Part shown: in pieces, positions 1 to 11,700 of the stretch | Position numbering within the stretch: position 1 is the stretch's first letter | Layout: each line of letters opens with the position of its first letter | NCBI GenBank assembly: GCA_963682025.1 | Contig: OY821519.1 | Span: forward strand, 96,251,585 to 96,315,584 | Reading direction: 5' to 3' | DNA: 64,000 bases | Source: Cordilura impudica | Taxonomy: Eukaryota; Arthropoda; Insecta; Diptera; Scathophagidae | Notes under the pieces: generated by a model | What the model was told of the DNA's origin: nothing | Databases searched by the model: none | What the model saw: only the letters and a program-made list of their open reading frames with translations | Program-made: the position numbers and the translations under genes

Positions 1-747
1 TGTTTGCAACTACCAAAAATTTTTGACCTAGACCCATCTTTTATTATACCGATCGACTCGGAATCACTTTCTGAGTCGATTTAGCGATGTCCGTCCGTCC
101 GTCTGTCCGTCTGTGTGTCCATGTAAAACATTTAATCAAACTATAGGTCGCCAATATGAATATATTTTAATAAAATTTGGTATGTAAGCTTTTATCGGCC
201 ATAGCATGAACGCTATTGAAATTGGTGAAATTCGATCCATGTTCAGACCTTATTCCCATACAAATAATCCCTATGAAATCGACTTAAATTGCCATAAGAT
301 CCAAATTATCATATAGATCTCGGTCAAATTGGGTTTGTGTGTGTTTATTACACCCATTTATCAGTTATCCAAAAATAAACCCCATATGGTAATTCTTTGT
401 CATAGCCCCCATATAAAGCTGCTTCTCGATTTTCACTTAAATCTGTCAAAAAACAAAAATATTGTACAGATTTTTCTCAAATTTGGTTTGTATATATTTT
501 TTTTAAATATATTTGAATTTGTTAATTATAGTTGGGATCGGTCCATTTTTCGACCTAGTCCCCACATAAATATAGCACCCGATATGAAGGTTTACATATC
601 CAAAGGCAAAAAAAAAATTAATAACAATGACACTCAAATTTGGTTTATGCTTATTTTCTATATCCATTTAGTTTGACCGAAGAGATAGAGTCTCTAACCC
701 ATGGTATAGGGTATCGTGTAGTCTTCTTACTTGTAATTTTCTTACTT
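1..747 (-). mobile_element. DINE-1/mini-me-like repeat (family A), cut by window start
   Basis: This is one of about 18 copies of a dispersed family, called A here; a full copy is about 800 bp. In its forward sense family A opens with CAAGTAAGAAAATTATAGTC, followed by a 24-bp perfect palindrome (half-site TATAGTCGGTCT) and ATACCCTATACCATG. Near its end come (GACG)n, a CGACTCAGAAAGTGATTCTG hairpin and CATAGTGGTATAGGGTAT. The last motif is the inverse of the early ATACCCTATACCA, giving a subterminal inverted repeat. The (GTCY)n tract plus subterminal repeat match dipteran mini-me/DINE-1 (Helentron-associated) elements; that assignment is inference. This copy lies in reverse and lacks the last ~50 bp of the family sequence. 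Confidence 0.75.
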
Positions 748-884
748 ATACTTAATTGTACTTATTGTCAAATTGTAAATCAAACCAACCGAATACATTT
801 TCTAAGCTAAATTGTGATTGTCTTGTAAAAACATTAAAGTTTTTCAGAACAATGGTTTGTTTTTGTGAATTGTCATTCCGTTTA

Positions 885-1949
885 ACTCATCGAAATCGTT
901 TCGCGAAATGATATTAGTTTCATCGCTTTTATTTCAAACAAATTTACAGATATACAATCGTTCAGTAGAAAGTAATCGCTTAATTATCTCCACATGTTTT
1001 CCATCCAAAGCGACTGATTTGTGGACCAAGTACAAAGATGGCATGTCTGATGGTATTTTACAGAACATCAAATACTAGATAATGAAATACAAATGCAGGA
1101 GGAAATTAACAATGAGACTTTGATATTATTTGACGACATATGTTCGATGATGATGTCGAACAAATTATGAGCATTATCTCATGTTGACGTCTTTATTGGA
1201 TATTTGTGACCCGAGAAACATTCGATTGCAATGCATTGGAAGAATCAGTTCAAACGAACGTTCTGCGGTTGAATTGGCACACGATACTCTCACGAAAGCA
1301 GTGGACGATATAAGTGAGGGATTTTCTTTTTGGATGCTCCCGGTTGAACTTGAAAAACTTTTTGATCGCATTGATTTTGGCAGAGATTCGTTTGGAAAAT
1401 TCACTTGCACTTGCTCATTCAGGAATTGCAGCTACGTTGTTAGAAGGCAGTCAGGTCAAACTGCTCATTTAGCACTCAAGTTCCCTTTGAATATGAAAAT
1501 AAATGAAACTTCAACGTAAAACCTTCCGAAGAAGAACGAAATTGATAGTTTTCTTTGAAGTCATTAGACAAAACGATGCAATATCTAGGAATATCTGGTA
1601 AAAAACTCATGAATAACGTCATCGAAGCAACAATTCTTAAAGAAAAGCACAAAGGAGAATGCCCCTTGATACTACACATCCCAATGACTCCGATCGATAT
1701 GCCATTCGACTTTAAGCACTTGCAATTCCCGGTGTGACTTGCATTCACAATGACAATAAACAAATCGGAAAACCACTAGTTTACTTTTTTTGTACGTGCC
1801 AGATAACAGTACAAAAAATGTCGCGTATCATAGAGCACTTCAACGAATAACAAAATTTATGCTTAAAATTTTTTTCTCTTTTTTATATCATTTATCACAA
1901 AAAAATTTATTTAAATTTGGACAGGGAAACGTCTGTCGGGTCAGCAAGT
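885..1949 (+). pseudogene. Helitron Pif1-type helicase remnant
   Basis: Translated pieces in shifting frames match the helicase end of Helitron RepHel proteins. They occur in family order: LWTKYKDGMSDGIL (~1010), NEIQMQEEINNETL (~1085), AVDDISEGFSFWML (~1300), QTAHLALKFPLNMKINET (~1460), KKLMNNVIEATILKEK (~1600), PIDMPFDFKHLQFPV (~1690), AFTMTINKS (~1740), then YVPDNSTKNVAYHRALQ (~1790). The TINKS piece is helicase motif V/VI. The Walker A block, the Rep nuclease and a continuous frame are all missing, so it is dead. The DNA ends at 1921-1949 in ACGTCTGTCGGGTCAGCAAG, close to a Helitron 3' end (CTRR decayed to CAAG). It may have supplied proteins to related non-autonomous copies, but the nearby B elements have different 3' ends. 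Confidence 0.7.
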
Positions 1950-2011
1950 TTTTAAATATAAAGTTTAATACCTTAACACAGCACTCATTTAGCAAATCTA
2001 TTAAATATTAC

Positions 2012-2894
2012 TAGCAGAGCCCAGCCCTCAAAATCCGAGTGCAAATTCTAAGAAATTTTATTTTTTCATTTAATAAATAATTTTACAAGAGCCTAAAAGT
2101 ATGCTAATTAAGTTTAGCCAATTCACAATTCAACACTTTTTAAATAAAGTTCATTAAAGGTATGCTAATAAATTTTAGCCAATTCAAAATTCAACACTTT
2201 TTAAATAAAATTCATAAAATTTCATTATAAATATTTATTGAACACACGGAATCTATAAAATTAATAGGTTAGGCGATTTTTTGTTACCGATGTTTTGTTC
2301 AACCATTTTATTCCGATTTCGACCACACTTATATTATTTTAAAGGTATTTCTTTTTAGCTGTTCACCAGATTTACAGATTTTTAAATTTTTTCCTTTATT
2401 TTGAGTAAATTGCATTTAAAGTTGATACTAACACATACATAAAATTATACATATGCTATGTGTGTGTCTATTAAATTTGTTAATGTGTTTGTTAATGAGT
2501 TTGTTATCTTCATTCACAATAATAATAAACCAAAAAAGTGTTGGTTTGCGAATTGGCTAAGTTGAAAAATAAAGTTGCCTAGAAATTGTATAAATGGGTT
2601 TGTTTATAAAAAATTTTAAAGGAGCCTATAGGTATGCTAATCAATTTTAGCCAGTTCATAAGGCTTTTGATACTTATAATAAACACGCACACAGTATGTG
2701 TTTTATGTATATGTTAGTAGCAACTTAAAATGAGCATTACTACAGAAAAAATTTCTAGACGTTGCAGCTCTGTAAATATGGTGGTCAGCTAAAAAGAAAT
2801 GCCTTTCAAATGAGGTATGTTTGGCCAAAATCGGTCCTTAACTACATTTTTTATATCGGTCACAAAAAATCGCCTTGCCTATTAATATTATAGA
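2012..2894 (-). mobile_element. Helitron-like non-autonomous element (family B, long form), interrupted
   Basis: In forward sense family B starts with TC (TCTATAATATTAATAGGC) and ends with a small hairpin CTCGAAATTCGAG, then about 12 bases, then CTAG, with host A before and T after. These are Helitron hallmarks: 5' TC, 3' hairpin plus CTRR, insertion between A and T, no target duplication. This copy lies in reverse, from CTAGCAGAGC at 2012 to ATTAATATTATAGA at about 2894. It belongs to a long subfamily that also has a TATAAATGGGTTTG segment. It is split at about 2250-2591 by a second B copy in the opposite direction. Confidence 0.65.
2250..2591 (+). mobile_element. Helitron-like family B copy nested in another B copy
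   Basis: The sequence opens with TCTATAAAATTAATAGGTTA and follows family B forward to GCCTAGAAATTG. It then stops short of the terminal hairpin and CTAG, so the 3' end is lost. The outer copy resumes at TATAAATGGGTTTG, as an uninterrupted long copy does near 31033. Confidence 0.55.
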
Positions 2895-2961
2895 TTTTTA
2901 TTGAAAAATATTTTTATCCAAAAAAAATTAAAATCACATCTATTTCATCTTTTATTTCCAG

Positions 2962-5900
2962 GTCTCTTTATAACCGTTATATGCATGTTCTTAATTTTGT
3001 TTATATATTTATTATGTACGGAATTAAGGAATACTTTCTATGGGGTGGCGATAAAATCGTACACTTTGTGTATAATTATAGCTTATTCTCTACTGGCACA
3101 TTTAACATTAACAAATCCAGCAGAAATGTCAAAAAATGCTTGTTCGAATATACGTGAGTATATAAGCGTTGTAATTGATCCAAATCAAATATGAAGAAAA
3201 TTGTGATCAATCGATTTAATAATAATACTTATGATTATTTTTTTATATCGTAAATCATTAGAAATAAGCGAATTAAGTCGAATAAATCTGATTTAATGAA
3301 ATTGTTAAAATTTTGAATTTTTTCTCCTTTCTCTTTTCAGCCGCTTTTGCATTACTGTTTTTAATTCTATCCTTTTATGTATTGAGTTTTATAAGTTTCA
3401 ATTTCTATATGAGTCTCTTTGGCATCATCTTGAGCAAATTGATGTTTTGGTTTATATTCTTTCCCATTGTCTTGGTGGCTGCCTGTTGGTCGTTTTTTGT
3501 TAGTTTTGATTTTTACGGCAACAAGCCGGTGTTCGGCAACGATACATGTTGGTTTGATCGTAAGTATGTATATATAATAAGATATTCAGCCATGTTCTCA
3601 ACAGCAGTAATTGCACAATTAAAATGAATTTAAAGATTAATTATTTCAAAGTATTTCTATTTGCTTCTAGTATAAACGAGTAAATATTATAATGCAACTA
3701 AAAAATAATTTGTAAACCGTTTTTATATTGATCGTTAAAGAATCACTTTCTAAGTCTAATTATAATTAGGTAATAACCTATGTCCGTCTGTCTGATTAAC
3801 TTATAAAAGTTCTCCTTAATTCGAACCGATTGCAAATTAACCTTTAATTTGTATTGAAGCTAACGAACGAAATTTAAACTTGAGCTGGCAGCGTTAGAAA
3901 AAAAAATTTTTTTTTAATTAAAAATTTCTAATTAATGCCCGGCATATAAAGCATTTGTAATCTATTTAGTAGTACATGAAGGTAAATTTTTCGACCAATT
4001 TTTAAGCAAAATGCGCGAATGGAGAAGTGCGAAATTTGGCATAGTTATAGTTCATATGGAGGAAAAGTGCACAATTATAAAATTTATGTATGTGTTAAAA
4101 ATATATTAAAATATATAAAATAAAATATTTATAATAAATAATCAAGTATATCCAATTCACACTTCATATTGCTCTGTGTTGAATTGTGAATTGACTAAAA
4201 TTGATTAGCATACTTTTAGAGTCTTATAAAATTATTTATTATCAATCCCATTTATATTTCTTCTGTGTGCTCATCAAATATTTATAATGAAATTTAATGA
4301 ATTTTATTTAAAAATTCACAATTTAATGAATTATAGTTAAATATTCTTAATTTTTTTTTATACACAACATCGAGTGAAAAGTACGTGGCCTCGCATAGAG
4401 ATGGCGTGACAAGTAACAATTTTTTATTTATTCAATAGCGCCAACTGTTAGAAAAATTGTGCGAAAATTGCACTAATTGGAAAAAAAATTACCGTTATAA
4501 AAATGATGCTGTTTTTAAAGTTTGCGAAAAAATAAATTGTAAATAATTGCGTGTTTTGATTAAACATTGTTTTTTGGTGGGAAAAAATTCCGTCCAAGCC
4601 AAAGAATAGATTGTTAAACATTATGGTAAATCTTCGCTGTCATATGGTTAAGAGGTGGTATTCCGAATTTAAACGTGGTCGTACGAGCACAATTGATGTA
4701 GATCGTCCTGGTCGTCAACATGAAGCAGTTACAGAAGAAAACGTAGGAAAAGTGCATCAGGATGTATCTGATGTTCGAAAGATTGAAGTGAGTGAGATTG
4801 CTGGATATTAAAGATATCAACAGAGCGAGTTCGGCATATATTACATGATCATTTAAATATGAAAAAGATTTTTTGCTCGATGGGTGCCGCGATTTTTAAC
4901 AACTGAACAAAAACTGAAACGTGTTCATGATTCAAAGTATGCTTTGGAGATGTTCGAAGTAAATTCAACTGAATTTTTAAGTTGATTTATATAAACTATC
5001 AGATTCCAGCTCTCGAAATTCGAGTGCAAATTGTAGGAAATTTTATTTTTTCATTAAATAAAGACCCTAAAGGTATGCTAATCAATTATAGCCAATTCAC
5101 AAATCAACACAAAAAAAACTCATTTTTATTACAAACACATTAACAAATTTAATAAATACACACATAGCATATTTTATAATTTTATGTATGTGTTAGTAAC
5201 AACTTTAAATGCAATTTACTCAAAATAAAGGAAAAAATTTAAAAATCTGTAAATCTTCAAATCGGCTAAAAGATAATATCTTTCAAATAATATACGTTTG
5301 GTCAAAATCGGGATAAAACGGTAGAACAAAACATCGGTCAGAAGAAATCGCGGATAAAACGGTAGAACAAAACATCGGTCACAAGAAATCGCCTAGCCTA
5401 TTAATATTATAGATGGATGACACGTGGACTCATTATTATGCACCGGAGTCCAATAGACAGTCTACGGAAAGGTGAAAAGCGTGCGAAAGCCGACCGAAGC
5501 GGCCAAAGCCTCAGCAATCAGCTGGAAAGGTAATGGCCAGTGTTTTTTGGGATGCACGTGGTACAATATTTATTGATTACTTGGAGAAAGGAAAAACAAT
5601 AACTAGCAAGAACTATGTTAAGTTATTGGACAGAGTGGATAAGGAAATTATCTTTTCATTATGAATTGCTTCCACGCCCCCCCCCCCCCCCCCAAACTTG
5701 CAGAGATGGCTCCAGGGAAAGAGATCTTCGACAAATGAATAAATCATATCAGAGACGGAAGCCTATTTTGAAGAGTTTGACAAATCGTATTTTTTCAAGG
5801 GTATCAAGATGTAATATGCTCGTTGGAAGAAGTGCATTTCACTTACATTACAGTAAGTTCTATTTTTTTCTCCTACGGTTTTTTTCTCATAGTAGCTTGA

Positions 5901-7951
5901 TATTATTGTGCAAGCCTAATTGTAAATATTTTATTGTAAGTATTGATAGAGATCATTTTATAGCTAATCTTATTTGATTGCACATGTAAAATTTTTTTTC
6001 TGCAAAAAGTGAGTTTACAAATAATTTAAAAAAAAAGTAATATAGATATTTAAAAGCTTAAATTTAAATGATTAAATATATTACTTAAAGGTAAGAAAAT
6101 CAGAACAAAAAAATTAAAAAATTATTTTAGATGGTGGTCAGTCATTTTTCAATGTTGCCTATAGGCAACATTTCATAACGGCTAGACCAGAATACATAGG
6201 ACTTTGAAATTGGTATCAATTCATATTGAGGTCTAAACTAACAAGTACATAAATTTGAAAAATGTTTAACCACGCCACAATTAATTCGGACGGGAAAAGG
6301 TTAACGGAGATTACGTTGAAGAATAAAATTTAATCAAAATCCAAAAAACTGGTTTTTCATTGTTAGGCCACGGAGTTTTCACTACATGTAGTATACAGAT
6401 TAAAAAAAATCATTGAAAGAAAAAAAATTTATGACAAAATAAAATTTCCTAGAATTTGCACTCGAATTTCGAATGCTGGGCTCTGCTAGTATATTTTTAA
6501 TAAAGCAAAAACCTTAGCGCGTTTGTTTCATAAATTTAATATATCAGGTTTTATATTTTAGTTTTTATATTCTAAAAAGCTGTAATATTATAACTGTTTG
6601 CTTGAGAGTCTCATAAGGTTGGCTCAGCTAAGGTATATGAATTTAACTTTTTGCCAACATAATATCTCCTGATTTTGATGATTCCACCCGAAACAGTTGT
6701 ATGACCTGCCTTGCAGAATATATATCAATTTTTTAAACAAATCCGTTAAGGTTTTTGCTTTATTAAACGAAAAAAACATTTGATCTTGAGCTTAATTAAT
6801 TTCTAACTCAATCAATTGTTATATACTAGCAGATTCCAGCCCTCGAAATTTTAGTGCCAATTCTGGGAAATTTTAATTTTTTATTAAATAAAGACCCTAA
6901 AGGTATGCTAATTAAATATAGCCAATTCCCAAATCAACACAAAAAAATAAACTTATTTTTATTACAAACACATTAACAAATTTAATAAGCACACATATAG
7001 CATTGTATAATTTGATGTATGTGTTAATAGCAACTTTAAATGCAATTTACTCAAAATAAAGGGAAAAAATTTAAAAATCTGTAAATCTGCAAAACGGCTA
7101 AAAAGAAATACCTTTCAAATAATATACGTTTGGTCAAAATCGGGATAAAACGGTAGAACAAAACATCGGTCACAAGAAATCGCCAAGCCTATTAATATTA
7201 TAGATTTACATCAAAATTGATTTATTTTAAATATTTGTAACAATCTGCATAAAGAGTGAATCTGGTATTGCAGGATATGACTGAATAATTAGTTTTTGTA
7301 TACTAAAATTCCTTTAATTTATACTTGTTGATTTTTTTTTTCTTTTAGCACGCAATTTTTCTATAGCGATCTATTTGTATATTCCCGTACTGTTGGCCTG
7401 TATATTTAGCGGCATTATTTACATACTATCGGTCCTGCGGATGACTGAAGAAATTGATGGTGATACTCGTATCAATAAATTAATTGCGATGGTTTCACGT
7501 AATCGGTACAATTGCTTATTTTCTTATTTTGTGTGTGCTCTAATTAATTCCTTCGTTTTATATTCATATCTCTTTCATAGATTCAAATCATTTTGGAAAT
7601 TTTTTAGTTACACCTTGATCTCTTGGCTGGTGTGCATGTTTTCATTTGCTATTAATTACTATCGCGGCGAGAAGACGCATATTAACTATGTGGTTTGTTT
7701 ATTTATTGCCTTCCATGGATTTGGGTCTCTGTATGCTTTGATTGGTAAAAACAAACAAATACAAAATTTTCTGCGCCGCATAGACGAAGAAGTGTATGTT
7801 TTAACTCGTTTTGTTTATTAATTAATTTATGAATTTCATGAAGATCAATAATTTTTGTTAATATATTAATACATACATTTTTTTTTTTTGCTTTTTCCGC
7901 AGTGATACTGGAGATATAGCTGAAATTTCAGTGCCAATGACGCCTTATTAG
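2962..7951 (+). CDS. Methuselah-like family-B GPCR, four 3' exons (2962-3153, 3341-3559, 7349-7793, 7903-7951)
   Basis: These exons encode the seven-helix part of a secretin-family receptor of the insect Methuselah type, a plasma-membrane GPCR. Exon 1 gives TM1 (FITVICMFLILFIYLL), a short loop (ELRN) and TM2. Exon 2 gives TM3 and TM4 and the extracellular GNDTCWFD motif (DTCW is a Methuselah signature). Exon 3 gives TM5 (IYLYIPVLLACIFSGIIYIL), TM6 and TM7. The last exon ends SVPMTPY and a stop at 7949-7951. Every junction has GT/AG: GTGAGT at 3154, GTAAGT at 3560, GTATGT at 7794, acceptors at 2961, 3340, 7348 and 7902. Phases (1, 1, 1, 2) keep one frame across all joins. The ectodomain exons must lie upstream of the window. 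AATAAA occurs at about 8222. Oddity: a further hydrophobic stretch (CLFSYFVCALINSFVLYSY) sits where the third intracellular loop is expected. Ligand unknown. Confidence 0.75.
4361..6393 (+). mobile_element. mariner element, transposase broken, interrupted by a family B element
   Basis: Imperfect terminal inverted repeats lie at 4361-4392 (AGTGAAAAGTACGTGGCC) and 6366-6393 (inverse of AGTGAAAACTCCGTGGCC), next to TA. Mariner transposase pieces run in order: VKRWYSEFKRGRTST (4650), ARWVPRFLTTEQK (4875), DDTWTHYYAPESNRQ (5415), VMASVFWDARGTIFIDYLEK (5528), then ETEAYFEEFDKSYF (5755). The second catalytic Asp block (FHQDNA) is lost around a poly-C run at 5679-5692. Frameshifts and stops are frequent. 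Removing the insertion at 4996-5413 rejoins the transposase at the block before the first catalytic Asp. DD34D mariner; subfamily not assigned. Confidence 0.8.
4996..5413 (-). mobile_element. Helitron-like family B copy inside the mariner
   Basis: Reverse-oriented B copy from CTATCAG (decayed CTAG end) to the TC end at 5412-5413, flanked by A and T. Excision leaves AAATGG, which restores the mariner reading through TWTHYY; this is a clean empty site with no target duplication, as Helitrons leave. A 45-bp stretch (CGGATAAAACGGTAGAACAA...) is duplicated in tandem at 5302-5390. Other copies have it once. Confidence 0.75.
6829..7204 (-). mobile_element. Helitron-like family B copy
   Basis: Complete short-form copy in reverse: CTAGCAGATTCCAGCCCTCG at 6829 through to ATTAATATTATAGA at 7204, flanked by A and T. 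It lies 145 bp before exon 3 of the GPCR-like gene, in the same intron as the nested cluster. Confidence 0.75.
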
Positions 7952-8284
7952 ATAATACTTTATACAAAAACAAACATGTACTAACTACAGTGCCACCTCG
8001 ATTATAGCAACACATTATTAGTTATTTATATAATTTTTAATGAAACTAATGAGTTTTTTTTTAAACCACAAAAATTGTGAATAGCAGAAACACTGCTATA
8101 TAGCATGTCTGATGATTATGTTACATGATATTAGTCCTATAGTTAATAACGATTCCAAATCTGTAACTGAAACTTCTGTATTAGCTCTAGTTAAAGAAAT
8201 GTGACACATGGGTATTTTTATAATAAAACACTATATACTAAAGATAATCATATTTTATTTTGTTCTTAAATTGAAAAAAAAAAA

Positions 8285-10112
8285 CTTTCTTTCATTCTTT
8301 TTAGTCATGTATGCGCTCCAGTAGCGTTGATAGCGTTCCTCCATCGTATGGACGTCCTAATAGAATCGCTCGCCCTGTTTTTCACTTAGATCCTCAAGAT
8401 TGGCGGGAATATAGTCCAGGTTGTTGTGAAAAATGTGTAATTTGATGCTTATGTTACATCCAAGCCTTTGAAAGTGACTCATTACTTGTTCGACGTGTTC
8501 AGAACAGTCAGAACTTTTCGTATATCCCAAAATATTTTGAACAAGCCAAAAAATAAACTCATTCCATGCCTTTTTTTCAATCTTTGTCATAATGTCCGTA
8601 AAATTTGAGTCCTTCATTTACGATCTTAGCTGCGGCCCGTCAAAAATGCAGTCAGTTTTGAAAACGTTTCCGACAGAAAATGGAAACAATTGGCTTTTTT
8701 GTGAAGATCTTTTACAAATTAGTTAATATGTAACGAAGGCGAAATTATACCATCCCTTGGTACTACTGGTGGATTTATCAAGTTCTGTTGGCCTGGAACT
8801 AGCACTACCAGAGTAGCCCAATCTTACTTAATCCAATGTTGATTTTTAGCTCTACTATCCTATACTTTGTGTAACCGTCCTGTTGGCCTAAAAGAAAGTT
8901 TACCATTTTTAAATCAACACATATGAGCAACTTGTGGTACACATATTTAATTTTGTTCAAAACCAAAACAATAGTTACATACTAGCAGATTCCAGCCCTC
9001 GAAATTCGAGTGCAAATTCTAGGAAATTTTATTTTTTCATTAAATAAAGACCCTAAAGGTATGCTAATCAATTATAGCCAATTCACAAATCAACACTAAA
9101 AAACAAACTCATTTTTATTACAAACACATTAACAAATTTAATAATCAAACACATAGCATTGTATAATTCTAGCAACTGTAAATGTAATTTTCTCAAAATA
9201 AAGGAAAAAATTTAAAAATCTGCAAATCTGAAAAATGGTTAAAAAGAAATACCTTTCAAATAATATACGTTCTGTCAAAATCGGGATTAAACGGTAGAGC
9301 AAAACATCGGTCACAAGAAATCGCCTAGCCTATTAATATTATAGATTCTTCTTTTTCATTTGCAGAATTATTCCCATTGCGTAAGAGAACACTTATTAGA
9401 CTCAATTTTGGTGAGCCCATGAATAAACGCCACTCACTAGAAACGTAATTTTGTAATCACATTGCAGCCATTAAACCAGGTACATCTGTACAAAATACGA
9501 AATCATCTTCTTCAGCTAAATATTTGGGGGATTTAGTTCTCTTATGCGATAATAATAAATTTTAGTTTCTTTTATTACTAAGTTTCTTTCTTTTTGCCCA
9601 GAAGCCAACAATTTCTGAAGCATACTTTGACAGTCCCAGATCTCTGATAAGGTCGTTTAAATCATATCGGCTAAATCGCTTGGGCGTTTCTAGGTCACAT
9701 TCAAAGTCACTATCACCACGGTCATTTTTCGTCTCAAAATACATAGGCTCCTCCTGTGGTGCATCAGCTTGAGGTTCAGGTAATATCTTAGGGCTCAAAA
9801 CACGTTTTTATACCAACCGTAGGCAAGGATATTATCATTTTGAGGATATTAATTTTTTCGGTTAATGCCAGTTACGTTCATCAAACAAAAATAACATTCG
9901 TCGTTGTGGTTCACGGGTTCATTCCAGATCATAGCGGTTTCGTACCTAAATATATTAATTTTCTTATTTGTCCACAAACATAGAAACTTAGCGAAATCCC
10001 AGGTTTCACTTTCATTTCACATTTAAACGACATGACGTAAACATATACCCTCCGCAAATGAAACAAAAACGATTCGGATCATTCACACAAGCTCGTCTTG
10101 ACGATGCCATAT
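8285..10112 (-). pseudogene. Decayed copy of a multicopy arthropod protein family (GERFHQD-type), unknown function
   Basis: Read from 10112 downward, the pieces keep the order of a widespread uncharacterised arthropod family. They are MASSRRACVNDPNRFCFICG (zinc-finger-like CxxC, 10112), NDECYFC-like text near 9900, PKRFSRYDLNDLIRDLGLSK (~9670), FVFCTDVPGLMAAM (~9510), SSEWRLFMGSPKLSL (~9440), LLICVDLKMVNFLLGQQDGY (~8915), FDGPQLRS (~8640), GCNISIKLHIFHNNLDYIPA (~8440), then EKQGERFY and TMEERYQRYWSAYM (~8310). The family normally has GERFHQD; here a stop follows GERFY. There are several stops and frameshifts, and a family B element sits at 8982-9346. The family is often multicopy, so I suspect a transposon origin. 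Function unknown. Confidence 0.6.
8982..9346 (-). mobile_element. Helitron-like family B copy
   Basis: Reverse-oriented short-form copy: CTAGCAGATTCC at 8982 to ATTATAGA at about 9346, with A and T outside. It separates the SSEWRLFMGS part from the LLICVDLKMVNF part of the surrounding pseudogene, so it is younger than that gene copy. Confidence 0.75.
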
Positions 10113-10974
10113 AAATTTATATTAAGAAAACTTAAATTGTTTAACCATGTAACACAGTGAATTTTTAGTTGAAGCCATAACTCGTAAACCAGAGCTGTTA
10201 CAACATAAATGAGGGTGTATTTAGAATCAGTAACATCAAATTAATGAACATCTTGTAATAAAATGCGTTCATCAGACAAAATTTGCAATTTCGTTGTGCG
10301 GTGTAATTAATGTGACTATATCCACGCCATATTGCTTTAACCAAGGTCACACTGTACTACGAAATTTTTAAATATTTAAGCTAAAAAGCAAAAATTAGTA
10401 ATTGTTTTCTGAAATTATTAATTTTTTAAAAACAAATCATATTTTATACACATATTTATTTTAGGTCTTTATGAAAACTAATAAAATGAAGCATTTTGCA
10501 GAAAAAGTTGTTTTTATATATCGTTATTTAAGAGTCCAAAAATGATCCGCAATGTCCACATTTTGTGAAAATTTAGTTAAGTTAGAATAAGTAACAATAC
10601 ATAGTTAAAAGAAACATTTATGTAACTTCATCCATTCATTCAATTCGGTTAGCTGCTGAAATAAATATAGACATGCTAAAATGTTGTAACTTAGTTTGTA
10701 AATTTGCCTTTAGCCATAGAATTTGCGATTGAATGTGTTTAGTTTACTAATAAAATAAAATAAAAAAAAATCAACTTTAAATTTTTAAAAATAAAAAAAA
10801 AATTAACAGAAACGTTATGAAATCCCTTCAAAATGAGGGATCACAAACTTCTTTATTGTTTATAGAACTTGGATTATTTAAAATAAAAGTGGCGATTTTT
10901 CCCAATTTTAAAAATTAATTACATAAGGAATGAGATCGAAAATATCTTAACATACATAAAACGTAATGTTTAAA
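10113..10974. other. No recognised gene
   Basis: AT-rich DNA upstream of the minus-strand pseudogene. It may include that family's 5' flank or an element end (a GGTCACACTGTAC motif at about 10345). No splice-supported exon, no long frame, and no family A or B sequence was seen. Confidence 0.4.
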
Positions 10975-11430
10975 GTCTTCCATATTTTGGGACTCCTCTT
11001 TACAGGAACCGAGTATATTTCACCGGGCCTAAGCTTCGGACAGTTTGGAGGATTTGCCTCCTTTGATATAAAAACCACGTTATTATTCTTGTATCACTCA
11101 AAAACTTTTTTACCGTAGTGACAGGATACCAAATCGGTCCAAAAATATGTGGACACATTAGCTCATGAAAGGAAGTAGTCTTTTTTGCAAACACTCCTTA
11201 ATACAAATTACGGTCCGTTGTAACAAATGGCTTATTTCTTTTGCCGCAACGGCATATTGCTTGCCATACCAGACATTTTTTTTTTTTTTTTTTTTTGAAA
11301 TTTCGTCTGCTTTTAAGTCCTAAACTTATCTTCGACATTTCCTTGAAATAGTCCGCACCTGTCCGCAAATAGTCCGCACAAATAGTTGCTATCAATGGTC
11401 AAATTCTCGCTATAGTTGCTAATAACATTG
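10975..11430 (-). pseudogene. Tc1/mariner-superfamily transposase, 3' fragment
   Basis: Minus-strand pieces in two frames: KRNKPFVTTDRNLY (~11200), then FWTDLVSCHYGKK-like text (~11130) and KEANPPNCPKLRPGEIYSV (~11020). The order TDLxSCHY ... NPPNCPxLRPxE matches the second and third catalytic blocks of maT/Tc1-type DDE transposases. The residue after LRP is Gly rather than Ile/Val, and stops interrupt. A poly-T run at 11278-11296 breaks the upstream part. Ends were not found. Confidence 0.6.
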
Positions 11431-11700
11431 TAAACCGTTTCACATCAGATCTTTGATTCTTTGGCCAACTTTTTGTAGGACCAAGTTCGATTTTGTTGAA
11501 AACTTAAATAATTTCGCCAATCAATGTAATCAACATAAAAACAACTGTTAAGCGTAATATAATTGACATATTTTTCAAAGATAACTTGATGAAAAAAAAA
11601 TTCAAATATTTAAGAAAAGAGTTAAGAAGAAAGGCGTGTATTAAGATATTTTCGATCCACTTTTTAGATGAAAACACAATAAGATAAAATATATTATAAA

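Larger units (their letters stand above)
4164..6490 (+). mobile_element. Helitron-like family B (long form), split by a mariner
   Basis: The left part (4164-4360) follows the long form of B, including AATGAAATTTAATGAATTTT. The right part (6394-6490) resumes with AAAATTTCCTAGAATTTGCA, the hairpin CTCGAATTTCGAA and CTGCTAG at about 6490. The long copy at 30825-31380, read in reverse, contains the same segments contiguously. So the 2-kb mariner at 4361-6393 inserted into this copy. The 5' end is degraded. It lies within an intron of the GPCR-like gene. Confidence 0.6.

Noticed and set aside
5615..5977. A 120-codon frame with a poly-Pro stretch
   Set aside because: It runs through a poly-C tract in a decayed mariner; the true transposase text lies in other frames.
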